From: Geomonas edaphica
GTDB lineage: Bacteria > Desulfobacterota > Desulfuromonadia > Geobacterales > Geobacteraceae
Length of the DNA: 64,000 bases
Direction of reading: 5' to 3'
NCBI RefSeq assembly: GCF_004917075.1
Contig: NZ_SSYB01000001.1
Coordinates: 496,001-560,000, forward strand
Shown here in pieces: positions 54,057 through 61,063 of this stretch (the stretch's first letter is position 1; every line of letters starts with the position of its first letter). The notes under the pieces are model-generated. The model was not told where the DNA came from and did no database searches. It worked only from the letters and a program-made list of their open reading frames with translations. The translations under genes and the position numbers were made by a program.

Positions 54057-54086
54057 AGGCGCCCGGCGGGTGTGATCCGGGCGCCT
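54057..54086. terminator. Hairpin between convergent genes
   Basis: AGGCGCCCGG pairs perfectly with CCGGGCGCCT across ten bases, placed between the kinase stop and the end of the convergent lipoprotein gene. No T-run. Confidence 0.55.
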
Positions 54087-54095
54087 GGTCCGGGG

Positions 54096-54908
54096 TTACA
54101 TCCCCATGCCGCCGCCCGACATCATGCCCTGGCGGTAGTACGAAGACATGTTGTGGAAGGGCTGAGCGATGCTAATTGTATCAAGCGTCGAAGTCATCTG
54201 ATTCATCAGCTGAGTCATGTCGGTATTGGTGTTGGCGGCGCGCACCGAGGACATGTTGCTGAACATTGCCCCCATCATGCCGCGGTAACGGTTCACGTTC
54301 ACCGTAGTCGTCATGCCGGAAGTCGTGAACACCTGGTTCATCTGCCCACCCATGATGGTCGCCATGTTTTGCGCCGTGCTGTGCATGGTCTGGTTCTGCC
54401 CCTGGATGTAATCGCCCATCACGCTGGAACCTGAATCAAGGTGGAGCCTGTCCCTTAACTGGGTCATGGCCTGGTCCATGGTGTAGTTGCCGGTCTCCAG
54501 CATCTCGCGTACCTGGGTGGTGAGCGGGCTGATGAAGTTACTGCTCACCGTGCCGGAGACGCTTTCCTTCGGCATGCTCATCAGGTAGCTCTTTGCCACG
54601 GTTGAGCCGGTATCCTTGTCGATGGTTACGCCCTGCACCGCCATGGCGACGATGGGGTATTTCCCGACGTCGGCAGGATCGACGGTGAGCGTGTAGGCGC
54701 CGTTTTCGTCGGTCTGGGCGGAAGGCTCGCCTGCATCGAGGAGGTAGTTGCCGTTTTTGTCCATGAACACGGTGGCGTACTGCAGATAGCCGTCAGCCAC
54801 CTTCCCTGCGACCTTAGCCGTATCCGTCGTGGATGAACCACCGCCGCCACAACCCGCCAACATCCCTGCCGCGACGACTGCCGCGACCCCAATGAACCGC
54901 TTTTTCAT
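54096..54908 (-). CDS. Met-rich lipoprotein
   Basis: A 270-residue lipoprotein from ATG at 54908 (RBS AGGAGGAATGAT). The signal peptide has lipobox AGMLAGC, followed by a Gly/Ser spacer. The mature N-terminal half (VAGKVADGYLQYATVFMDKNGNY...) resembles a carboxypeptidase-regulatory or Ig-like beta-sandwich. The second half is helical and very Met-rich (QNMATIMGGQMNQVF, MTQLMNQM) and ends in a Gly-Met tail GMMSGGGMGM. Such Met patterns bind Cu(I)/Ag(I) in other envelope proteins (inference here). Last gene of the four-gene run started by the sigma-54 promoter at 56593. Confidence 0.75.
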   Translation of the reverse strand: MKKRFIGVAAVVAAGMLAGCGGGGSSTTDTAKVAGKVADGYLQYATVFMDKNGNYLLDAGEPSAQTDENGAYTLTVDPADVGKYPIVAMAVQGVTIDKDTGSTVAKSYLMSMPKESVSGTVSSNFISPLTTQVREMLETGNYTMDQAMTQLRDRLHLDSGSSVMGDYIQGQNQTMHSTAQNMATIMGGQMNQVFTTSGMTTTVNVNRYRGMMGAMFSNMSSVRAANTNTDMTQLMNQMTSTLDTISIAQPFHNMSSYYRQGMMSGGGMGM

Positions 54909-54946
54909 ATCATTCCTCCTGTAACTGTTCTTATAACTGCGAAATT

Positions 54947-55831
54947 TTAAAAATCGTAAGTGATGGAGACCCCGCTTGTGAAATCGGGGCTGCTGCGGGT
55001 CCACCCTTTGCCGGCGTAGGCTTCGATGCCGGTGTTCTTAGTGGCCAGGTACTTAAGCTTTAGTCGTGTCTCCAGCAGGTCACTCCCCCCCGAGATGGGC
55101 GCTGAAGACGTTTTAACGATGAGCATCGGGAGCAGTTTTTCGGTTACGGCATAACCGGTTCCGGCGTTGAAGCTCGCGTAATCCTTGAGAGGCAGGACCG
55201 ACGAATGCCCCTGGAAGGTGTAGCCAAGTTCGGCGAAGGAGTACCAGTTGCCTAGCTGCTTGAAAAACTCGACGGCGGCCCCTTCATCGAAGGAGCCGGT
55301 ACCCAGGGCGCTGCCTTTGTCTCCGGTAGGGAACTTTACCGAAAGGTAAGGCCTGATCCGCGGCATGAGCTCTCCTTCCTCCACCAGCACGTACCCCGCC
55401 TTCGCAGTCACATCCCCTACTCCGCTGGCGGAACGTCCATAGTTATCAGGGGTGGCCGATGACATCGAACCGCCTCCGCTACCGCTTGAGGAACCGCCCA
55501 TTGATCCACTCATGGCTGCAGTCTCTTTCCGCATCCCGCCCACCTGGCCACTCGAGCCAAGGAGCACGCCGGTGTTGACCGACGAGTTGCTCTGGTAGAC
55601 GTATGGGACTTCCAGTGAAAAACCGAGTCGTTCGGTGGGCGCGACGGTCAGGGTAAAGGGGACATATAGCGACCGCGTCGTGGTCCCTGTTCCGTAGTCG
55701 CCTGAGGCAAACTCAAAGCCAAGCGAGGCTGAAACGGCAGGACCCGCCCCCATGGCCGGTACAGGGGGTGCGAAAGCAGCTGCCAGCAGCAAGCCGAACC
55801 AGACCTTGCAACGGTGCAATTTGTTTGTCAT
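54947..55831 (-). CDS. Predicted outer-membrane beta-barrel with Met/Gly/Ser-rich insert
   Basis: A 294-residue exported protein (signal peptide ending PPVPAMGA) starting at ATG 55831 after GGAG. Alternating hydrophobic strands (ASLGFEFASGDYG, RSLYVPFTLTVAP, LGFSLEVPYVYQS, IRPYLSVKFPTG, SFAELGYTFQG) end with SGVSITYDF, whose terminal Phe is typical of outer-membrane barrels. It resembles transporter-like proteins of the phenol MetA/DUF3187 type. A low-complexity loop (SGSMGGSSSGSGGGSMSSA region) replaces what is usually a short turn and carries several Met residues. Third gene of the sigma-54 run, 21 bp after the previous one. Confidence 0.78.
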   Translation of the reverse strand: MTNKLHRCKVWFGLLLAAAFAPPVPAMGAGPAVSASLGFEFASGDYGTGTTTRSLYVPFTLTVAPTERLGFSLEVPYVYQSNSSVNTGVLLGSSGQVGGMRKETAAMSGSMGGSSSGSGGGSMSSATPDNYGRSASGVGDVTAKAGYVLVEEGELMPRIRPYLSVKFPTGDKGSALGTGSFDEGAAVEFFKQLGNWYSFAELGYTFQGHSSVLPLKDYASFNAGTGYAVTEKLLPMLIVKTSSAPISGGSDLLETRLKLKYLATKNTGIEAYAGKGWTRSSPDFTSGVSITYDF

Positions 55832-55852
55832 TATCACTCCATAGCGCCCGCG

Positions 55853-56398
55853 CTAGCGCCGCATCATACCGCCACCGCCCATCATGCCGCCGCCTCGCAT
55901 AAACCCGCCACCGAAGCGTCCGTCCTGAGACCGGAATCCTGAAGATCCTGAATTTTTACCGGACCACACCGGCGCGCCATTTTCGCTGCGCAGTTCCGCA
56001 GTGGTGCCCGTGGTACGATTCACCAGCTTCTGGGTAAGCAGATATTGCTTCCCATCCTGCCCCTGTGCTTTCGCGCCTTTGGCGCTGATTTCGTCATTGA
56101 TCCGGAGGGCGATCCCGGATTTTTGCCAGTAAGAGCCTGGCCCGACGGTCACGTTAACGGGGCCGGCGCCGGTTTGGATCTCAAAGGCGTACTGCTCGTT
56201 TTCAACCGCGTGCGGCAGCGACATGACATGTCCATTTACGATCCCCACGGTGTTGAGGTCGTAGCCCCGGTTGAAGTCCAACCCGGTTTTCCCTTTCTCC
56301 TCGGAACCGAAACCGAGAAATCCAGCGGAAGCGTTTCCCGCGAGACCGCTGAGAAAGATCGACAAGATCAGCGTTAAGGTAAACCTCCTGTACGACAT
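55853..56398 (-). CDS. Exported Gly/Met-tailed protein
   Basis: A 181-residue periplasmic protein with signal peptide (TLTLILSIFLSGLAGNASA). The folded part has GLDFNRGYDLNTVGIVNGHVMSLP and a beta-rich core (YAFEIQTGAGPVNVTVGPGSYW). The last ~30 residues are low-complexity and end GGGMMGGGGMMRR, matching the Met/Gly tail of the lipoprotein two genes on. No family recognised; similarity to magnetosome or metal-binding repeat tails is only compositional. It lies 24 bp after the 27-residue lipoprotein gene. Confidence 0.75.
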   Translation of the reverse strand: MSYRRFTLTLILSIFLSGLAGNASAGFLGFGSEEKGKTGLDFNRGYDLNTVGIVNGHVMSLPHAVENEQYAFEIQTGAGPVNVTVGPGSYWQKSGIALRINDEISAKGAKAQGQDGKQYLLTQKLVNRTTGTTAELRSENGAPVWSGKNSGSSGFRSQDGRFGGGFMRGGGMMGGGGMMRR

Positions 56399-56422
56399 AA
56401 CATTTCACCACCTTGTTATTGG

Positions 56423-56506
56423 TCACCACATCGGATGCAACATGCAGCATCCGTTCAGCAGAACTGCGGCCAACATAACTACCAATGCAACTGCTAAAAC
56501 TCTCAT
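56423..56506 (-). CDS. 27-residue lipoprotein, first gene of sigma-54 operon
   Basis: A very small gene: MRVLAVALVVMLAAVLLNG followed by CCMLHPMW and a stop. The lipobox LLNGC is well formed and GAGGGGAGAACA precedes the ATG, so signal peptidase II processing would leave a lipidated octapeptide with a second Cys, two Met and a His. That is a plausible soft-metal site. The size and form recall entericidin-like micro-lipoproteins. It sits about 75 bases downstream of the predicted sigma-54 start and heads the run of metal-type envelope genes. Confidence 0.7.
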   Translation of the reverse strand: MRVLAVALVVMLAAVLLNGCCMLHPMW

Positions 56507-56592
56507 TGTTCTCCCCTCTCAGTCCGTTGCGTTGGAGCGCGAACTGCAGATCCGCGAACTCCTCTCTTGTGGTGCGCCACAATCAGGAGAAG

Positions 56593-56608
56593 AGCACGGT
56601 CTGTGCCA
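56593..56608 (-). promoter_or_regulatory. Sigma-54 (-24/-12) promoter
   Basis: On the minus strand TGGCACAGACCGTGCT: GG and GC elements ten bases apart, matching consensus TGGCACN5TTGCW except G for the first T. Transcription would start near 56583 and read into the 27-residue lipoprotein gene. The neighbouring NtrC-type activator fits. Confidence 0.7.
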
Positions 56609-56683
56609 TCGGAAGACGATTGGGTAAGAGCCTGAAATAGTGCACTTTCAATGAAAGAGTATTTTCGATGGAGGTGCCATTCG

Positions 56684-56699
56684 GTGCAAAAAACTGCAC
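56684..56699. promoter_or_regulatory. Palindrome, likely activator site for sigma-54 promoter
   Basis: GTGCA-AAAAAC-TGCAC, a perfect interrupted palindrome about 80-100 bp upstream of the sigma-54 promoter, where NtrC-type enhancers normally lie. A second palindrome, CTTTCA-A-TGAAAG, is at 56645-56657. The site is between the activator gene stop and the promoter. Confidence 0.5.
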
Positions 56700-56723
56700 A
56701 TCTCGGCGGGGCGTTTGCACCAC

Positions 56724-58073
56724 CTAACTCTCGTCAAGCAGGCCGTGTTCCTTCAACTTGTACTGCAGCGAACGACGCGACATGCCGAGTTCCTCGGCAG
56801 CTAAGCGCCTGTTGCCACCATGCTTGGTAAGCGCCTGGGTGATCATCTCTCGTTCTGTCCCTTTCAGCCGGTCCCGGCTGCAGAGGCAACGCCCCTCCGA
56901 CTGGCATACGATTTCTTCCGGAAGCGCCTCCTGTCTCACCAGGTCCCGGGACAGGATCACCGCACGCTCCATGACGTTTTGCAGTTCCCGGATGTTCCCG
57001 GGCCAGTGATAGCGGCGCAGCGTCGCTATCGCGTCGTAATCGATCCCCTTGAGGGATTTCCCCATCTGCTGACAAAAGCGCTGCATGAAATATTCGACCA
57101 GGATGGGGATGGCGTCCTCCCTGTCGCGCAGGGGGGGGAGCGGCAACGGAAAGACGTTGAGCCGGTAGTAAAGGTCCTCGCGGAAGCGCTTCTCAGCCAC
57201 CTCTTCGCGCAGGTTACGGTTGGTGGCGGCGATGATCCTGACGTCCGCCTTGACTTCCCGCGTCCCCCCTACCCTTTCAAAAGCGCGCTCCTGGATCACG
57301 CGCAGTAATTTGGCCTGCAGGGGAAGCGGCATCTCGCCGATCTCGTCCAGGAAGATGGTCCCTCCTTTGGCAAGCTCGAACTTCCCTTGTCTGGCCTGCA
57401 CTGCACCCGTGAAGGCACCTTTTTCGTGGCCGAAGAGTTCGCTCTCCAAAAGGTTCTCGGGGATTGCGGCGCAGTTGATGGCGACAAAGGCGGCGTTTTT
57501 GCGCGGGCTCAAGAGATGCACGGTGCGTGCGATGAGTTCCTTGCCGGTGCCGCTTTCCCCCATGATGAGGACGTTCGCCATGGTGCCGGAGACGTCGTAC
57601 ACAAGCTGTCGCACCACGCGCATCGCGTCCCCGGCGAAAAGAAGCTCTTCGGGCGGGAGTCCTGCAGCCACAGCCTCCTTAAGGGAAAGGTACTCGCGCG
57701 CCCTTCCTTCAGCCTCTACAGTGCGCTGAACGAGGGCCAGGAGCGCCTGCGGGTCGTGCAGCGGCTTGGTTAGAAAATCCACAGCTCCTTCCTTGATGGC
57801 AGACACCGCCTCCTCGACGGCACCAAAGGCGGTTAAAAAGATGAATGGCGGGGCGGCCACGTCTGCGCGGGTCTCGCGGAAGATCTCGAGGCCGCTCTTT
57901 CCCGGCAGCTTCAGGTCGGAAACCACGACGTCGAAGCTGCGCCGGCGCAATTCGCGCAAGGCTTTCACGCCGTCCGCCGCGCATTTGACCTCGTACCCTG
58001 CGTCCTGCAGGATGGTCTGCAGGAAACTGCGAAAGGTGTCGTCGTCCTCGATTACCAACACGGTGCCATTCAT
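56724..58073 (-). CDS. NtrC/ZraR-type sigma-54-dependent response regulator
   Basis: Activator of 449 residues: receiver (~1-120, Asp in VVSDLKLPGKSG), AAA+ domain (~150-380) with Walker A GESGTGKE, the sigma-54 contact loop GAFTGA, Walker B FLDEIGEMP and the arginine-finger region. A Fis-type helix-turn-helix follows at the C-terminus (NRRLAAEELGMSRRSLQYKLKEHG). It is complete and should drive the promoter at 56593. Its gene begins nine bases after the kinase stop. Size and layout resemble ZraR/HydG. Confidence 0.93.
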   Translation of the reverse strand: MNGTVLVIEDDDTFRSFLQTILQDAGYEVKCAADGVKALRELRRRSFDVVVSDLKLPGKSGLEIFRETRADVAAPPFIFLTAFGAVEEAVSAIKEGAVDFLTKPLHDPQALLALVQRTVEAEGRAREYLSLKEAVAAGLPPEELLFAGDAMRVVRQLVYDVSGTMANVLIMGESGTGKELIARTVHLLSPRKNAAFVAINCAAIPENLLESELFGHEKGAFTGAVQARQGKFELAKGGTIFLDEIGEMPLPLQAKLLRVIQERAFERVGGTREVKADVRIIAATNRNLREEVAEKRFREDLYYRLNVFPLPLPPLRDREDAIPILVEYFMQRFCQQMGKSLKGIDYDAIATLRRYHWPGNIRELQNVMERAVILSRDLVRQEALPEEIVCQSEGRCLCSRDRLKGTEREMITQALTKHGGNRRLAAEELGMSRRSLQYKLKEHGLLDES

Positions 58074-58082
58074 CTTTGCTCC

Positions 58083-59309
58083 TTATTTATGCGTAGCTGC
58101 GGGAAGGCTGAGGATCACCCTGGTCCCCTCCCCTTCCCTGCTATGCAGCGTGATGCTGCCGCCGTTTCCTTCTACGATCTTCTTGCACAGCGCGAGACCC
58201 AAGCCGGTGCCGCGCGACTTGGTGGTGAAAAATGGCTCGAAGACGTGCGGGCGGTGCTCATCGGCGATGCCGTGACCGTTATCCTCAACGGTGATGACCG
58301 TCTCCCTTCCTTGCCCCTCTGCGGTGAACCGCAACATCCCGCCGTCCGGCATGGCCTGGAGCGCGTTCCGCCCGAGGTTCAAAAGCGCCTGTTCCACGCG
58401 GTCCCTGTTCGCACGGGCCGACACGCCGCCGCTACATTCCCTTGTTATCCCGACCCCTTGGGCGCGGGCCTCGGGCTCCAGCAGGGAAAGAACATGATCG
58501 AGCAGGTTGCAGAGCTGGAAATCCCCACTTGCTGACGGCTCGTTCGACGCATAGGTAAGCAGATCGTTGACCAGGGCCTCGAGGCGGACAGCTTCGGTAA
58601 CGATGCTCTGGGCAAAAGGACCGTTGCGCGCCTCCTGCGGCTTCGCTGCGATAATCTGGGCGAATCCCTTGATGCCGGCCAGCGGGTTGCGGATCTCGTG
58701 GGCAAGCAGCGCGCCCATTTCACCAAGTTTTGCCAGAGCCTCTCGGCGAGCCAGTTCCTGCTTGTGGCTTTCCTCCCGCCGCGCATAACGTATCAGAACC
58801 GCGCAGAGCAGCCATCCGGCCAGGACAAGACCAAAGACGATAGTCGCATTGAGGCGGGCTCTGCGGATCACCGCGTCGGCCCGGTAAGTGTGCAGCGTGA
58901 GCACCAAGGCAAGAGGCTCCCCCTGCACGGTGACCGGCGAGGTGAACTGGTAGGCGCGTTCACCGGTGCCAAGGAGCACCCTAGTTTCGGACCGGGATAG
59001 CAGCTGAGTTCTCCCTGCTGATTTAGGATCGGATGCGATGCCGATAAGATCTTTGTTGGAATGAAAACGGTAGACACCACTACGGTCGATGAGCGCGAAG
59101 TAGGCGACATCGACCGGGTGGAAAGCGTGCAGGGCCTTGAAAGAAGGATCGTTCGCAGCCAAATTTTCTACGGCCGTGGTGAGGGAAAGGGCAAGACCGC
59201 GCAGGTTCTCCTGTGCGATGGGGCCGGCCTGCCGGTAATCGTAAATCGAGAACCAGAGCATGGGGAAGGTGACGAGGATGACCAGCAGAACCGCTGCCTT
59301 CTTAAACAT
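58083..59309 (-). CDS. ZraS-like membrane histidine kinase
   Basis: A 408-residue sensor kinase with two membrane helices (~4-22 and ~155-175) enclosing a periplasmic domain of ~130 residues ([31 protein letters not shown]...FHSNKDL). HisKA follows, His ~204 in [18 protein letters not shown], then HATPase with [17 protein letters not shown] and GTGLGLAL. This is the form of ZraS, which senses zinc or envelope stress. Here the metal-pump context suggests copper, silver or a similar metal. The RBS is weak. Upstream by 77 bp is the GerMN-like lipoprotein on the same strand. Confidence 0.88.
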   Translation of the reverse strand: MFKKAAVLLVILVTFPMLWFSIYDYRQAGPIAQENLRGLALSLTTAVENLAANDPSFKALHAFHPVDVAYFALIDRSGVYRFHSNKDLIGIASDPKSAGRTQLLSRSETRVLLGTGERAYQFTSPVTVQGEPLALVLTLHTYRADAVIRRARLNATIVFGLVLAGWLLCAVLIRYARREESHKQELARREALAKLGEMGALLAHEIRNPLAGIKGFAQIIAAKPQEARNGPFAQSIVTEAVRLEALVNDLLTYASNEPSASGDFQLCNLLDHVLSLLEPEARAQGVGITRECSGGVSARANRDRVEQALLNLGRNALQAMPDGGMLRFTAEGQGRETVITVEDNGHGIADEHRPHVFEPFFTTKSRGTGLGLALCKKIVEGNGGSITLHSREGEGTRVILSLPAATHK

Positions 59310-59386
59310 GAGCTTTAACCGTCATCTTTCGGATCGGTGACTGCGCCACCGCCTCCCCTCAACGTTCGCAACTGTGCCGACTAAGG

Positions 59387-60277
59387 TCAGTGCTCTTTTA
59401 CTTCCAATGCGACATCGGTGTCGCCGGATGAGGCACGTCCGATCTTGTCGACCACCTTCCAGTGCACCTTTATGGTGGTTCCCGGCTGGTAAGGCTGCGG
59501 CTTCTTCGCCTTCAGGACACCTGCCATGTCGAAGACCGACTGGTAGATCTCCCCTTCGATCCTTTTGCCATCCGCGCCGGAGAGCGTGAGCTCCTTGATG
59601 TCGACCGGACGATCAAAAAAGGCGTCGATCTCCTCTACGTCGGTCCGCCCCTTTTCCTTCATTCCGGTCACGCTCAAAAGCCTGGGCGGAGCGAGAGGGA
59701 GGACGCTCTTTTCATCGGCGGATGCCGCGAGTTTGTTGAGCGGGGTATCAGCGCCATCCACCTTGATGGCCACGCGGGACACGCCTGCGAACTGCCGCAG
59801 GGTGAGGACGACAGCGTTGACCAGGGACTGCTGCGCCTTCGCGTCAAGCTTCGCCCCGGCAAGTTCCTTGCTGAAGTTGACGGACGCGGTGTCGCCGGAC
59901 TGTGAGATATCGAGAACACGGGTCCCGGCGGGAAACGGCTGGGCCAACTCTCCATGGTATGAGGGAAGATCCCCCATGCCGGCCACCAGTTTGCCGATAG
60001 CCACCTTCTTGAGGCTCCCCTCGTCGAAACTGAAGAACGGGAAAGGTAGCACCTTCCCCGGCTCCTTGGCCGAAGGGAAGTAAATGACGAAGCCGTAGCA
60101 GGTCCCTTTGTCGATGGGCGGGACCGGACCGAACTGAGAAACGAAGGCGTCAGTGGCATTCACTCTTCCTTTTGCCTCGGCGGGTGGCTCCTTGCGCGCG
60201 TTGCATCCGGCAAAGACGACCATCAGGAAAAGGAGTGCAGCCAAACTGGAGAGCCTGAAGAGGTTAGAATTTTCCAT
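59387..60277 (-). CDS. GerMN-domain lipoprotein
   Basis: A 296-residue lipoprotein: signal peptide with lipobox VVFAGC, then ~30 linker residues. The GerMN-type domain (~45-175) contains TCYGFVIYFPSAKEPG, LISQSGDTASVNFSKELAG and VNAVVLTLRQFAGVSRVAIKVDG. The C-terminal half resembles a Gmad2-type beta-sandwich (IDAFFDRPVDIKELTLSGADG...TIKVHWKVVD). This pair of domains occurs together in other bacterial lipoproteins. It is not known to bind metal; linkage is by position between the Met-rich protein and the kinase. Confidence 0.78.
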   Translation of the reverse strand: MENSNLFRLSSLAALLFLMVVFAGCNARKEPPAEAKGRVNATDAFVSQFGPVPPIDKGTCYGFVIYFPSAKEPGKVLPFPFFSFDEGSLKKVAIGKLVAGMGDLPSYHGELAQPFPAGTRVLDISQSGDTASVNFSKELAGAKLDAKAQQSLVNAVVLTLRQFAGVSRVAIKVDGADTPLNKLAASADEKSVLPLAPPRLLSVTGMKEKGRTDVEEIDAFFDRPVDIKELTLSGADGKRIEGEIYQSVFDMAGVLKAKKPQPYQPGTTIKVHWKVVDKIGRASSGDTDVALEVKEH

Positions 60278-60411
60278 AGAAGATCCTCTAAGCCATTTTA
60301 GATAAAAACGCCAGACGATTAATCTAATACTTCAATAAGATACACTTTAAAGCAGCTATAGCAGGGACGGAAGAAGATGAGTGAAAGAAGCAGTGTGGGA
60401 GGTAGATCAAG

Positions 60412-60438
60412 GGCGGCCTCTTTGTTCAGAAGCCGCCC
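60412..60438 (-). terminator. Hairpin after Met/His-rich gene
   Basis: GGGCGGC pairs with GCCGCCC (7 bp, loop ~13) just past the stop of the minus-strand gene. No U-tract is visible, so it may be an RNA-stability hairpin rather than a terminator. Confidence 0.45.
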
Positions 60439-60447
60439 CCGGTTGTA

Positions 60448-60915
60448 CTACTTTACGGTGTACCAGAACTTGGAGCTGCGCACCTGCCCGTCTTTCACCT
60501 TGAACTTGCACATGACGCCGTACTTCCCTTTTTTAGAGAAGTCGAAGTCCGCACCGAAATGGCCCTGCATACCCATAAGGTCCTTGGTCTGATCCGCTTT
60601 ATCCGGACCCTGGACTTTAACCTTCACGTCACCCTCGGTGATCGGTTTCCCGGTTTTGGCGTCTTTGAACTCGACGGCGAGGTGATGGGTTTCCTTCATC
60701 CCCTTCGGGAGTTCCATCTTCATAGCTGCCATATGCTCTTTCATGCTCATGACCTTGAACGTGGCCTTCACGCCGTTGACAACCTCTTCGTGTGCGACGC
60801 CGCCCATGTCGTGGCCGCCGTGCTCCATGTTCATGGAACCGTGATCCATGGCGAAGGAAGCAATCGGTGCGGTCAGTGCGAGTGCTGCTGCTACGAGGAC
60901 GATGAGTTTCTTCAT
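60448..60915 (-). CDS. Met/His-rich periplasmic protein (copper-type)
   Basis: A 155-residue exported protein starting MKKLIVLVAAALALTAP after AAAGGAG (ATG at 60921 is an alternative). The mature N-terminus DHGSMNMEHGGHDMGG alternates Met and His as in Cu/Ag carriers. The rest resembles YtkA/FixH-type Ig-like domains (VNGVKATFKVMSM, HHLAVEFKDAKTGKPITEGDVKVKVQGPD, GHFGADFDFSKKGKYGVMCKFKV). It probably ferries Cu(I) or Ag(I) to or from the pump encoded just upstream, in the manner of CusF, though the fold is different. It is 148 bp after cusA on the same strand. Confidence 0.82.
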   Translation of the reverse strand: MKKLIVLVAAALALTAPIASFAMDHGSMNMEHGGHDMGGVAHEEVVNGVKATFKVMSMKEHMAAMKMELPKGMKETHHLAVEFKDAKTGKPITEGDVKVKVQGPDKADQTKDLMGMQGHFGADFDFSKKGKYGVMCKFKVKDGQVRSSKFWYTVK

Positions 60916-61063
60916 GTTCATTCTCCTTTGATGTGAAAAAGTAATCATGCTTGGTTTAGCACACGTTGTGCCAACAGTTAAGTCGTTGTATTTGCTAATT
61001 TAGTCATTTCTGCCACAGGGACGTCTGAAGAATATTCCACTGGCATCGTGGCATATTCTCCTG

